In this document: one piece after another, positions 33,801 to 46,500 of the stretch
Numbering within the stretch: the first letter of the stretch is position 1
Layout of the letters: each line of letters starts with the position of its first letter
Assembly (NCBI GenBank): GCA_947095585.1
Contig: OX352761.1
Span: 132,462,277-132,526,276 of the forward strand
Source of the DNA: Nephrocerus scutellatus
Taxonomy: Eukaryota; Arthropoda; Insecta; Diptera; Pipunculidae
Direction of reading: 5' to 3'
Length of the DNA stretch: 64,000 nucleotides
The notes under the pieces: generated by a model
What the model saw: the letters and a program-made list of their open reading frames with translations, nothing else
Database searches by the model: none
What the model was told of the DNA's origin: nothing
Position numbers and translations under genes: made by a program

Positions 33801-34851
33801 GTGTTACATTAAGGTATTGTTTAAGCCACGTTTGTCCCTCGGTGAGTTGCATTAACAAGCTTAACCAATGAGAATTAGCTTCATCAGGCATAACCCATCC
33901 ACCGGTAACAAATTCCAGCTGACGATTTTGAACCAATCTGACAAAATTAAAAAAAAAAAAACGTTAGAACCAGCTAATGCAGTTATTTTAATCGTTTACT
34001 TGTTGATTTCGTTCTTTGATTTTTCTCCCAAGCCATGGTAAAAACGAGAAAAATACGATATCTCGGCCCAAATGAACTTCATGTCAGGGTTTTCTTTCAA
34101 GTGCCGCAACATATTTGACAAAATATGCTTTGTGTCGTGCTCGTAGTAATCGTCAAATGTTTTTATCCATCCTAAAATCCACCGATTTATTGATTGATTA
34201 GCTTGGCTAAAGATTAACACAACACATTAGTGGAAAACCCACCTGGATCATTGTGCGAGTGCGGAACTACAAAAACTTTGAGTTTATGGTGTTCATTAAA
34301 TTGCAACGGATCATATTTGATATTCCATCCTTGCTTCCAAACACCACCATCATGGTTTGCAAATGACAAGTTTTTATACAAGTCCAGCATCTAAAAAATC
34401 AGCACATTAATAACTTTAGTCCTTAATTTTGAAAATTACCTGAATGTTTGTATGTTGACCATTTCCAACAGTAAGTGGACATTGTTCTTCTTCCGCAGGT
34501 AGATTCAACTGCAACTGAGAATGATGAACTTTTTCAGACTTTTTTGTAAACTTCTCTTTTTTTTCGCTTGTATTTTGAAAATACTCGAGTTTTTTCTTAA
34601 GGTGACCCATTTCCTGTCTATGCATTTGTAAGCCATTTTCGAGCTGTTGCAGTTTTGTTTCAATGATACCAAAATTAGGCTGGAAATACAACAAAATGTA
34701 TTATTATTTACATCAATTTTCTTCCATCAATATATCCACAAACTTGCTTATCAGCTGGCACAGAAAAGTTTATTAAGAAATATAGTGACAAAAACACAGC
34801 AACACATATACCGCAGAGAATTACGGTTAATCGCCGCCGTATTCTAAGCAT
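30855..34851 (-). CDS. alpha-Man-IIa: Golgi alpha-mannosidase II
   Basis: Eleven coding exons, high to low: 34744-34851, 34440-34679, 34243-34390, 34000-34171, 33636-33937, 33381-33567, 32729-33320, 32277-32656, 31696-32209, 31069-31626, 30855-31001. Phases are consistent, giving 1,115 residues (Drosophila 1,108). It is a type II Golgi membrane protein: a short basic N-terminus, a signal-anchor near residues 8-29, a coiled-coil-like stem, then the glycoside hydrolase family 38 catalytic domain. This zinc enzyme trims two mannoses from GlcNAcMan5GlcNAc2 in complex N-glycan synthesis. The zinc ligands and nucleophile are visible: H162 and D164 in [10 protein letters not shown]276 in SIDPFGHSP, and the [12 protein letters not shown] box near residue 543. 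LGDDFR holds the likely acid/base. Exon 8 uses the acceptor before ATATATAGTG, which restores the frame. Confidence 0.96.
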
Positions 34852-35242
34852 ATTATATTAATAAAATTTATTATAAAAAAACATATAACAGATGAAATAA
34901 CAATTACTAGAAACTAGACGTTTGATGTTACAGTGCAGCGCAAGGCAAGAAAGAATCTAGTTAACTTTAGTTAGTTCATTTGGGTTTTTTTTCGTTAAGC
35001 TTTGTCACAATTTGACACCGGTCTATTTTTTAGAGATGTGTCCGAAGGTTGTAACGGAATTAAGAAAAGGAACAAACAAGAAGTCTATAAAAAAGCACTT
35101 GCGTCTTCAATGCGAAATTTATTTATTGAAAATTAAAAAAAATTTAAATCGATAGAGTGCGTAAAAAATAATTACTTAGTATACAAACCACAATTTTTGG
35201 TAATTGTTAAATTTGCAATGTAGCAGAGCAGGCCGAAAAAAC

Positions 35243-35345
35243 AATACTTAAGACTTACAAGATTGTATGGTATTTCAACAACAGGAACAAACTTTTTTTG
35301 TCCATACCAAAATACTTACAATATTGAAAGTCTTAATCTTAAGTT
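35243..35345. repeat. Short imperfect inverted repeat
   Basis: The left arm acttaagacttacaagattg and the right arm, whose complement reads cttaagattaagactttcaa, can pair over about 35 bp with mismatches. The left arm shares taagacttacaagattgtat with 268-287 at the far left of the window, so it is probably a small dispersed hairpin element. Confidence 0.5.
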
Positions 35346-35456
35346 TTTGCATTGTGAGAGCGCCCTAGGTATTGTCTCTTTCCACTTGCTAGATATAGTT
35401 AAAATTTTACTCACGTGATTCAGTTTGGCGTATCATTTATGTTGTTTTTTTTTCGT

Positions 35457-35690
35457 AAAACTCTGCCCCAGAGTTTTTTTTTGGCTGTCATGTTGTTCTT
35501 TTCCCCTTCAAAACGACTCTACAGTAGAGCTAAAACAGATCTGTATATTTTAGGAGATTTACCGCTCTTTATACTAGAACAAGAACAACACATGCAACAA
35601 AAAATGTAAACAAAAGATTTTCGCCTTTCGTGTTCGATTTTCCTTTTTAAAAATTCTGCGGCCGAGCGCGCTCTGGGGTAGAGTTTTTAG
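35457..35690. mobile_element. MITE-like element with 18-bp inverted ends
   Basis: The left end aaaactctgccccagag and the right end ctctggggtagagttttt are inverted complements with one mismatch, enclosing about 200 bp. There is no coding capacity. An internal segment resembles 18400-18470. Confidence 0.68.
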
Positions 35691-37440
35691 GAAAAAAAAG
35701 TTAACATTACAAACTATACCCGGGGTACGGTTTGATTTTGTGATTTATATGCTAATGTAACTGTAACTTTGCTACCATTTGGCAATCGACGGGTAAAGTT
35801 AAGTTTCGTTTACTTAGCTTCGTTTTGATGTGGAGTTCCATTTTGTTATAGCATGAGCACAAAATAAAAGAAATAAAAAAAACTAGGTTGGTTTAAATAA
35901 AGTTTTAATAATTTAGCTTATAAATAGTCGGACGTCTCTTTCAGTTTGCTTTTACAGCAGAATCGAGAGGAAATCGAACATATGTTACAGGGATGTTGGT
36001 TCACTTAACGCCACGAAATTCATCACCAGTAAAAGTCCTCAAATTTCAAGACTTAAATTTAAAGTATTTTTATAATTTGTTGTTCATTTTTTTGTTTTGT
36101 TGTTCCTTTTCGTTTTTTTATTCTCCTCTTTTGCATAATTATATAATTTAATTCATTGATAAATAATCATAAAAATTCTTTTCAATTAGTTAATTAGTTA
36201 GTTAAAACATATCATAGTTGTAATAGTATATGTTTTTACTAAGGCTCTAATGTCGGAGTAATCGGCGGTATAATTTAACTGTAAAAATTCAGATCTGTGT
36301 TTTTTTTATTAATCATACTTAATAATACGATAAGGATTCGGAATTTAGTAAAAGAAACTTAAAAAAAATATGAAACTATTTTTATTTGCTGAGTGGCGCG
36401 TGTAATGCATAGAAAATTGGAACTGGTATATATCGGCTTCTACTACTCAGACTTTGATGAGATTTGTTTAAAAACAATTGGTTAGCGCTTGGCTTGCGAT
36501 GACATAATTTGTGACGCGTGTGACGGGTGGCATATGGCGCGTGCTATATATAAAAAACCAATCTTAATGAGTAAACTGCAGTCACGCATCGGTGCTAAAC
36601 GCACAATTTTTTTTTTATTCCAATTCGAATTACTAATTCCTAAAAAAACGTAATAAATAAGAAAATTGAGAATTCTGTTAAGAAATATTATATCTGGCAA
36701 TAATTTTGATAACGATATTTTATATATGTACAAAAAAGCTATTTAATTATATCTTTTTTAATATATGTTATCAATTATAGCTTTGGAATTTAGTTGTTGA
36801 AATAATTCGTTCCTTATTCATTTTTAAAATGCGTTTTTCATTTAAAATTTAAAGAAGCATTTCTGCTTGAAGTGAAGAAAAATTAGTATTAAAGTCGACT
36901 CCTAGTTTCATATTCTTCTCAATCTCAGGAGACTGGAGTATATGGTAGAAGAACAATATTAAGGAATTTAATTTTTCATTGTCCTTTTGAATTGGTATGA
37001 TATTATTACAATTTATAAAACTATTTAGAAACTTTTTTTTAGAATATTAATGTATAAGGCACTGAATATGCAGATTCTGCCTTTCAAAAATATTTCATAT
37101 TTTGACAGTTATGTCAGACAATTTGTACTTTAGAGGAAAATTTCCAAAACTTGTAAACTTTTTATGGGAAAGCCGCTGTAAAGTCTTCTACGGACCAAAC
37201 AAACCTAGTGTGTAACAGTGAAACAGCTACTGACCGGCCATTGTTGATTTTTGACAAGAAAAGAAAGAAATGCGAAAAGTTGCTACCAAGAAAATTTAAA
37301 AGTTTCTTGGTTCCTGAGCAAAGCACTGGAAAAAGTGAATCTTTTTATGAGTGATTTTATAACTGTTTTTTTGCAATTCCTTCAAAATAGTCTTGCAAAA
37401 TAATCTGATGAGTTAAAGTTGTAACGCAAAAGTGCAAGAC

Positions 37441-37503
37441 ATGTACGAATTAGGAAATAATTTGTTTAGAATTTTATACGGGAAAACCTGGTATTTTCAT
37501 TAA
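37441..37503 (+). promoter_or_regulatory. Upstream ORF directly before the puf start codon
   Basis: ATG at 37441 opens a 20-codon frame that ends in TAA at 37501-37503, leaving two bases before the puf ATG at 37506. It is in a different frame from puf. If the transcript starts upstream of 37441, this uORF would be translated first and puf would depend on leaky scanning or reinitiation. Whether it lies in the mRNA is not shown by sequence. Confidence 0.4.
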
Positions 37504-37505
37504 CA

Positions 37506-40500
37506 ATGTGCGACGTGTGTGCTGATTTTTTGCACCTTTTGGAGTCTTGTTAGTATAATCATATTTAAGCGAATATCATTTGTTGAAAGATGAATAAAAA
37601 TATATATATATTAACAAAATAAAGTTTTATTAAGAATTTCAACTGTATTATAAAAAGTTTTAAGAAATTTATATGTCTTTTCCTTAGATGAGGCTCGAAT
37701 AACAAGTAACGATGTTAAGCATACAGCCCTGCTCAAAAGTGAAATTGAAATCGCTTTTGGCTATATCCAATCATGGCCGCAAAGGTAACATTTAACCTTT
37801 TTTCTTATTGTATATCTTCAGATATAATAATTTATGTTTACAGACAATGTATGTGTCTCTATAGAGATGGAAAGAACTATGAGAGGTTTAACCTTATCGT
37901 GCAGTCAATGATATGTCTCGCATTGCACTATTTAAAAAGTATCAGCCGACTAATTGAGGATTATAAACGTATCACCGCTAACATATCTGCAGGATCTGCG
38001 AATGTACAGAGTACTTCGGCACAGCAACAATTATCAGAAGATGCAGATACCTCCTCCTCGAATCCGACCACGACTTCTTCAAGAAATAATAGGACTGTTA
38101 CAGAACATGTCGATCAACAACACCAGGAAGAACAACAACCAGCGCATCACCAGCATAGTGAAGAGACTTGGATACTTCCCGAAATTGAGAAACTTTTTAT
38201 TCTGATATCTAAGGCATTTCTCTTGAATTTTCCTTTGTACATTGCATACAAGCATGGAACACATTCCCGTTTGGATGAAATATCATCAGAAGAGGCTCAG
38301 CATTTGAGTATATTTTGCGATTTACATGACAACGAAATTCCCGTGTTTTTGCTACGCAATATATGTTTATTTTGCAATTCGGGAGGCTTTTCGACGATGA
38401 TGGCATGTTTTGACCAACCCGATTTGCCAGTTACAACCGCACATGCAATTACTGCCACAGTTTCAAATATAAAATTATGGCTAAATTATCGCTGTATTAT
38501 GCAACTATTTGTGCCTCTTCGCAGAAGGGTATTACAGTTTATGTGCAAATTATCTGATCAGAATTTACGATCTTCAGCGACTCGATCGATGGCTGATTTT
38601 GTTTGGTCAGCAGTTAGAGATCCACTAGATGCTTCAATTAACTTTGACATTGAAGGTTTGTCGTTAGCCTTCAAGTATTTTAATTCGACAACTTTAACAA
38701 TGCGACTTGCAGGCAAGTTTAGTTTTTATTGGTATCTATTTGCAGACTAAATTTTGTACAACGTTTTCAGGAATGGCCCAGATAAATGCTCATATAAATT
38801 TATTCAACGAAATCTGCACCACTGAAACGGTGGGCGACGTGGAAGTAATTGGTCAAAAACTAGGTGATTGGCTAACGGAAAATCAAATTATTCAACATTT
38901 GTTCGGTCCAAACTTGCATGTTGAAGTCATCAAGCAGGCTCATGTGGTCCTCAATTTCCTAGCTGTAGAAAATCAGATCAACGAAGAGCATATAAAATTA
39001 ATTTGGCAAGCAACGCAGTTGAAACACTGCGCCAAACCTATCTATGATATTTTGCCATCACTAGTAAAAAATTTAGCACCTCGTCCTGCCATGCATTTGT
39101 ATTCATTGTTGTGTCGTTTGGATCCAAAGGAACATACTGAACAAAGCATTTACATAGCGTCTGCTTTAACAAAACTAATATGGTCACGAGATGGACCAAG
39201 GCAACAATTAAGTATGGTGCAGGATCACATGATTACAGCTAATGTGACAGCTTCAAGCTCTGACAGTGGAAGTATGGATGGAAGCAACACAGATGAAGAT
39301 CAGGCAAACGATGACAGTAGTTTTACCAGTAGAAGAAGTCCGATAGACATTGAAAACGTTGGATCTGATTCGGGGGTTCCACCGCCGTGTAAACAAGCTA
39401 GAAGAAGACGAAATGTTTGCGATCCCACCGAAGGTAAGTTAGTAAGAATTCTACATCACCGATCATAATTTTTTTCAAATTTGATATTTTTTAATATTGT
39501 GCAGAAAAAATAAAAAGGAGCAATGACGAAGTTTCCGATGAGTTAAACGGTTTAAACGTCAAAGAAACCCTAAAGTATGATAATATTGTGCTAAAGTAAA
39601 TAAATACTAACAAAAATAAATATACTTTCAGAATACAAAGTCCCAGAATTGCTAACATTATAGAAAATTCGAGCAGTGAGGAGGACCTTACCCAAACGGA
39701 AATCGGTGTACAAATGCTGAGAAAAAATTCGCGCAAACGTCGAAAGAATAACAATCTACCGTTAACCCGTTTGGCTCATGAGATCGTCGAAGCCATTTGG
39801 GAGGGCGATTCCCAAAGCGACGCTGATGCTGATGGTGAGGTCATTAACGACAGTGATGACTGTAGTGATGGGCAAGTAGTTCCGGCAGCGGTTCTTAAGC
39901 ATTTGCATGGAGAAGGTCCATATATTCGAGCAATAGCGGAAACCCATATAAGCGAGCTGCTTAGCGGAGCTGAGAATGATGGCAGTTATTCTTCGCCAAT
40001 GAGTAATAAATCAGAGAAGAACTTAGCAGATTTTGATGATGATGTTTCGGCGGGCGAAGAAGAACTTGTACAGTTGGTTAATCACACGCACAATTGTATT
40101 CAGAACTTTTCGCTTCCGTCCTTGACGCCAGTGTCAATTATATCAAGGGGAGTGGAACCAAGCAGTGGTTTAAAAACATCGCCGTTATTTTCTGAAGTGT
40201 CTACCAAACTTGATGGAGATCAAATGAAGGTTGCTGCAGTCTCTTGTATTGGTGGCGATGTAAATGCGGACACTGCTAAAGAAACTTCAATGTCAGTAGG
40301 GCAACCATCATTTAAAATAAACGATGTTTGCGAACCAGGAAACACCTTGCTGTGGGATCTCTTACAGGATGATAAAATTGTAAATATTTTAAGTTAGTTT
40401 CTTGTTGGAAAATGTTATTTTTTGTTTTCTTGCTGTTAATTTAAGGCTCAGTTGGGCGAATCTTTAGCGTTGGAAGCGGAAAAGGCGTTAGCAACTCTTT

Positions 40501-43500
40501 TATGCTTTAGCACTGACCGACTATTGCGGACAAAGTTTATTGAGGGATGTCTTCACAATTTGGCCACGAATCGTAGCGTCATTGTCAGTCTCAAGTTGTT
40601 GCCCAAGCTATTTGCTTCTTTTCAACAGTTCCGTGCCGCCGACACCCACCAAGTGACTATGTGGGCAGAACGTCAGCATAAAATGATGTTTCATTTTTTC
40701 AACAATATTAAATGCTATGCGAGGAAGTCTGACTGGAAAACAGCAGCTCAAGGCAGTTGTGAAACCCCAATATACTCACATAAAACACAAGTTTCCGTAA
40801 GGTTACATTTTTTGTCTTCCGTCTTTAGTTCGTTGGGTTCCCCTAAAACTTTTAGGTAGGTGTTTTGTTGTAACGATAATTTATTATAAGATGTTAACTA
40901 ATACTGAATTCTATACTTTAGGCTAAGCCTAGGACAAGTTGATGCCCTTTGGGAATGGTTAGCGCATGATCCACAATGTGCTGATTGTTATTTCTCTTGG
41001 TTGCAGAGTCAGGCAAAAGGTGGTGATCAACATGCCCTTGGCATTGAAGCCCTACAGCACTTATATTTGAAAAAATTGCCCGAACTTAGACCCGAAGAGT
41101 TTTCTATGGTCGCTTTAGGATTGTTTCAACAATTGTGCAGTCTAGCGCGTTTAGCTATTGCTCACTATGAGAAGCAAACTGATTCAATATCGAACACATC
41201 GTCAAATATAGTTGGAATGTTCCATTTATGGAAAATTGCCCTTAGGGCACACAATACTGAGGTTTCTTTGGCGGCAATTCAATACATTAACATGTACTAC
41301 ATGGCACAACAACTTCGGCTTGAGAAGGAGTTCGTCTCTCAATGTATGGACAATTTGGTCCAGGCGGCAAACACTTTAGAAAGGTATGTCTGTCTATTAC
41401 CAAGTTATCAGTTAATTAAATATCTCTCCTTTCTACGGATTCAGCTCTGATGATGAAAATGCTCTTATGTGCGTTCAACGTGGTCTCATGTTGCTCAACA
41501 CTCATTTGGAAACATTCAGGCGACGTTATGCCTTCCATTTACGTAGATGGGCCATAGAAGGCAAGGGAATAGGCTCGCATAGTAATCTAAAAAATGAAGG
41601 TTCCGGGCCATCGATTCGTATTGTGCTGCAACCGGCAGGACTGTCTGACAAATCCATACTGCACATGCATTCATGTGACCTAATCGCTGAGTTAAAGGCT
41701 GAAATTTCCAAATGGTATTATTGACATGTCAAATTCCATTAAACAAATATGCTTAAGTTTTAATATAATTGCTTTAAGGTGGGAAAATCTACAAGGTGGA
41801 GCTCTGACTTCCGGCGTGGCAGCTCCGGTATTAGGGCTGCTGCTAAGCGAAGGTCCCCTACGTATTATAACGCAGGGTCAAGAGCTAACTTCAGACTATG
41901 ACGAACGAAGTTTAGGTGATGTTGGCTTTAAAGATAATCAAGTAAGAATATTTAGAAAGTGATTAATAATAAAAATATGTAACTAACAAACAACTTTTTC
42001 CACAGATTGTGTATGTTTCACTTGGTGGAAGAGGAGCACGACGCAAAGAGCCTTCAGATCACCCGTCGATGCAACCACCTCCGCCAAAGGAATGCCTACC
42101 GACGGTGCTACTACTGCAGCCAAAGTATTTTGAGAAATTATTTTGCTTGATGCAGACATTGGGCGATATGAATATTCATGGCAGCATTAGCATTCAATCA
42201 CATACGAAAGCTCAACTTTTATCACGTCGCATCTGGGATATTCTAGCGATTCTGCCAACGAATCCAAATATATTGGAATCTTTTAAAAACTTTAAAACCT
42301 ATCTACTAGAAAGCGAACGTGCAGATAACGATGAAGAGCGTTCTCACAAAAATAAAATAATTAAAGAAAAAATATCTGAATTGCTCGACCCGGATAATTT
42401 ACAAAAATTTATGTACTCATTACACATCGTGGAGAGCTTAGCTCTTAACAGTGTATTTGCCACTGGGACAGGTTGCAATGGAAAAGCAGAACAACTAAAT
42501 TTTAATGCACAGAGCAGAGCTTTAAGTTCCAGCTGTAACAATTTAAAAAAATCAACCAGTCGGAGACATAACAGTGAAGAAGCCACAAGTTCAAGTGCGA
42601 TTTCAAAAAAGAAACTTCATAAAACATCCGAAGCAACCAGTGATGGCGGAATGGATGATGGTAGGAATGTTAGTATGTATTCCAATCGTAGCAAGAGCCC
42701 CGAAAAAACAAATATTGAAGCGGTCGGTGATAAAATGGAATATGAAAATAATCAGCAGAAATTGAAAAGACAAAAAACAAGTGAGGCAATGGAGTGCAAT
42801 GACAATGAAAGCAACAAAAAAGATCGAGAGAATGAAGATGATGAAAAAGTCAAAAAGCATTTGCTGGGACACTCGCACGCACCTTCGAAAAAAGAAGAAG
42901 AAACGGATCAACGAACTTGGAGTGAGATATTCATTCAGTGTGGTGGATTGCGCCACCTTTATGACATCTTTATTAGTGGAATGCTTCAAAATAGCACTCA
43001 GCCGAAAGGAAGCCTCAACGAATGGCAACACGATTGTCTTGCAAGTCTTATGCGAATCCTTTGGTTACTTGGTTTTGAAGAACTACGGACAGATAACATG
43101 CATGTAGTCATATCTAAGCCGCACTCGTTTATGCTTGAAATGATGGAATTTGATACCTGTCTAAAGAGGCTTTCGTCCATTCTAAATGACGAAGCGTACA
43201 GCCACTACGCAAACCAACTCCAATTAAGAACAGGATTCTGGGGACGAGCACAAGTTGTTCAGTTCGCAATGAACATAATGGTTAGTTTTGTTCATGCATC
43301 GGCAGATGCTCGTCAGGTGCTTTGGACAAAGTCAGAATACTGTAATTGGGTGCGAACGTTTATTCTCGAAGACCCTGAGCCGTCTGTTCGTCGAGAAATC
43401 TGTGCTGGCCTCTATCGCATTTGTTTGGGAAACTCTCGTAGCTACCAGGAGCTGTTGGCTCCACTACTACGCAAGTTAATTTCCTTTCTGCCAGTTGCTG

Positions 43501-46500
43501 AAAAAATGTCATCGTTTTTGCATTGCACACAACAAAACAGTCATGTTGTATCAGACGACGGCAAGGAACCCTACGGACCAGCATGTCGCGATTACTTTTG
43601 GCTTTTGGCGCGACTTGTTGACACTTTAACACCGGAAATGGTAAAAACATCTCTAGAGGATCCACATGAAAGCGCAATAGATCTTGAAAATTTATGTTGC
43701 TCAGTGTCGAAGAGCATCCTGGGCAGACACTTCTATGAAACTCGTCATGGCTACCAAGACGACGGCTTAGTCGGGCTAATTAACTTAATGTCTAATATGG
43801 TGAAATACGATCCACCGTTTAAATTCAGTTCAAATGCATTGCAATTTATTGATAAAATTTTCGATTTTCTATTCGACATGCCGTCTCCGCTAAATCGACA
43901 AAAGCCAAAATGCAAGTCAGCCACATCTAGGGCAGCGGCATATGATTTACTAGTGGAGTTATGCAAAAATTGCCCAAAAAATTATACATTTCTGCATGGC
44001 AAACTTCTTGCCCAACATACACCGGGACCGCATCCACCATACCCATGGGACTATTGGCCCCGTGATGAGGGACGCTCTGAGTGTGGTTATGTCGGTCTGA
44101 CAAATCTTGGTGCAACTTGTTATATGGCTTCATGCATTCAACATTTATACATGATGCCACAGGCGAGAGAAGCAGTACTTAAAGTTCCACCTCAGGCAGC
44201 ACAAAAGCATGCGCCGACACTTCACGAGCTACAGCGTATGTTCGCTTACCTGCTCGAGTCAGAGCGCAAAGCATACAATCCACGATCATTTTGTCGCGTT
44301 TATCAGATGGATCATCAACCGCTTAACACCGGCGAACAAAAAGATATGGCAGAGTTCTTCATTGATTTGGTGTCGAAACTGGAAGAGATGACTCCCGAAT
44401 TAAAAAATCTCGTCAAGAGATTATTTTGTGGTACATTAAGCAATAATGTGGTGTCACTTGATTGCGGTCATGTAAGTCGTACTGCCGAAGAATTCTATAC
44501 GGTTCGTTGCCAGGTCGCCGATATGCGCAATTTGCAAGAATCTCTTGATGAAGTCACCGTAAAGGATACTCTCGAAGGTGACAACATGTATACATGCTCA
44601 CAATGCGGCAAAAAGGTGCGCGCAGAAAAACGAGCATGTTTCAAGAAATTACCACAAATTCTTTGTTTTAATACAATGCGCTACACATTTAACATGGTGA
44701 CGATGCTAAAAGAGAAGGTCAATACGCATTTTTCATTTCCCATGCGTATGAATATGTCCGACTATGTGGAGAAAACGTTGATGCCTCATCAGTATTTTGG
44801 TGAGTTTTTATTAAAACGTAAAATGTTTTATACCTGTTATTACAAAACTTATTTAAAAAGTACCATTCTGACTGGTACAGCATTACTGCACTAAGCACCT
44901 AAAGAAAAAGGAATTTTACAAAACCGTTTGATCACTGCAATTAAGTTAAATTTAAATTGTCATACTAACTTCGCGTTCGGATGTGTTTGTTTTACTTTAT
45001 TTTACATATGTAGTAGTAAAAGGAAGTATAGTAATCGTGAACATTTTCGAACTCTGGATTTTTGTACATTTACCTATTTCCGTATTTGCCGAGTCAGAAA
45101 AAGCAAAAACAAATCTCTGTCTGTCGGTCTGTGTCCACTCTACGGCTCAGATTGATGGGGATGAAAATTCATACTAAAGCTTTTTAAGTCTAGGCTAATT
45201 GTTCTCGCACAATTGTTCTCGTGCAATTATTTTAAGGACTAAGCACATAGTCAGTCTTTCCGATGGGCAGCCATAGTACGTACAAAACAGAGCACAGAAA
45301 GCAGCGCATGGCAGCATGTATGCCGTGATTTTCATACAAAAACCCGGACAGAAACACCAGCGCAGCGGACACACAGCACACAGCCAACGCTTTCGCCTGA
45401 CCGTTTTTTCGTCTACTTTAGGTATTACTTACAAAATTGGTCGCCACAAAAGGCCCTGTTATTTAAACGGGACAATATATAGCCTATGTTCACCATGAAA
45501 GTCAATTCTAAATAATGGTGAAAGAAATTTAAAAGTTTGTTTTTAAAAACGCTGTAAAATGACTTTACATCAATATTTTTTAAATATTTTTTATTGTGAA
45601 GGTTGGAGTCTCTGATTAAAGAATGAAAAACAATTTCGTTCATGTGAGTCCCTCTGCTGGCTTTGCGGTAAGCCACCCTGTGAGTCCAGTGTTCAAGAAC
45701 TTTTTCGATCATTTCGGCGCCTATCTCGCGAATTACAGTCGCAATGTTATGTTTTAAAGCTGCAATTGTCTCTGGATTATGCGAATAACATTTTTCTTTA
45801 ACGGCACCCTATAGAAAAAAGTCAATTGGCGTCAAATCGCAGTTCCGCGCAGGCCAATTCACATTTTCAAAACGGCTGATTATTCGATTGCCAAATCTGT
45901 AGCGCAAGATATCGATTGTCAGTCAGCTTGTTTGGCATGTGGCGCCGTCTTGTTGAAACCAAAGGTCGTCCTCATTCATGGCCTCGATTTGAGGCCGTAA
46001 AAAGTTGGTCAGCTGGCTCTGTAAATGGGCCACCACTCCAAAATCCAAACAAAGCTATCGCTCTTGGTGGATGCATTAGCTACTTTATGATTACGTGTGT
46101 CTGTTCCGGACCCAAAATCTGTCAGTTCCGCTTGTTTACATGTTCCCCCGAGATGGAAATGCACTTCGTCTGAAAATCGACAAAAAATCGACGTCATTAT
46201 TAAGATGGTGTATGGCCCATGCAGAAAACTGATATCGAAGCGGATGGTCATTTGCTTTTAAATCCTGAGTAATCTGGAACTTCTAAGCGAATAATCTAAG
46301 GTCTTTGTGTAGTATTATGCTCAGGCTGGTGCGACTTATGGCCAGATACTGCGATTGGCGTCGAGTTGAGGTCGATGGATTCTGTCCTACACTATGGGCC
46401 ACAGCCGCAATATTCTCGGGCGTGCGACCTGTCCGAGTTCAAGAACCACTTTCTTCAAAACAAAATTAATCTAGCCTCAGAAACGGAATGTAGGTTCTGA

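Larger units (their letters stand above)
34852..37440. other. Divergent intergenic region between alpha-Man-IIa and puf
   Basis: About 2.6 kb holding the upstream regions of two divergently transcribed genes. Besides the two repeats listed separately (35243-35345, 35457-35690) I see AT-rich sequence without a supported coding frame. The stretch from about 37180 could be the 5' untranslated region of puf. No core promoter motif stands out clearly. Confidence 0.5.

Noticed and set aside
37773..37843. Alternative puf start MAAKVTF
   Set aside because: It begins in exon 2 out of frame and reads through intron 2; the spliced reading from 37506 matches the USP34 N-terminus.
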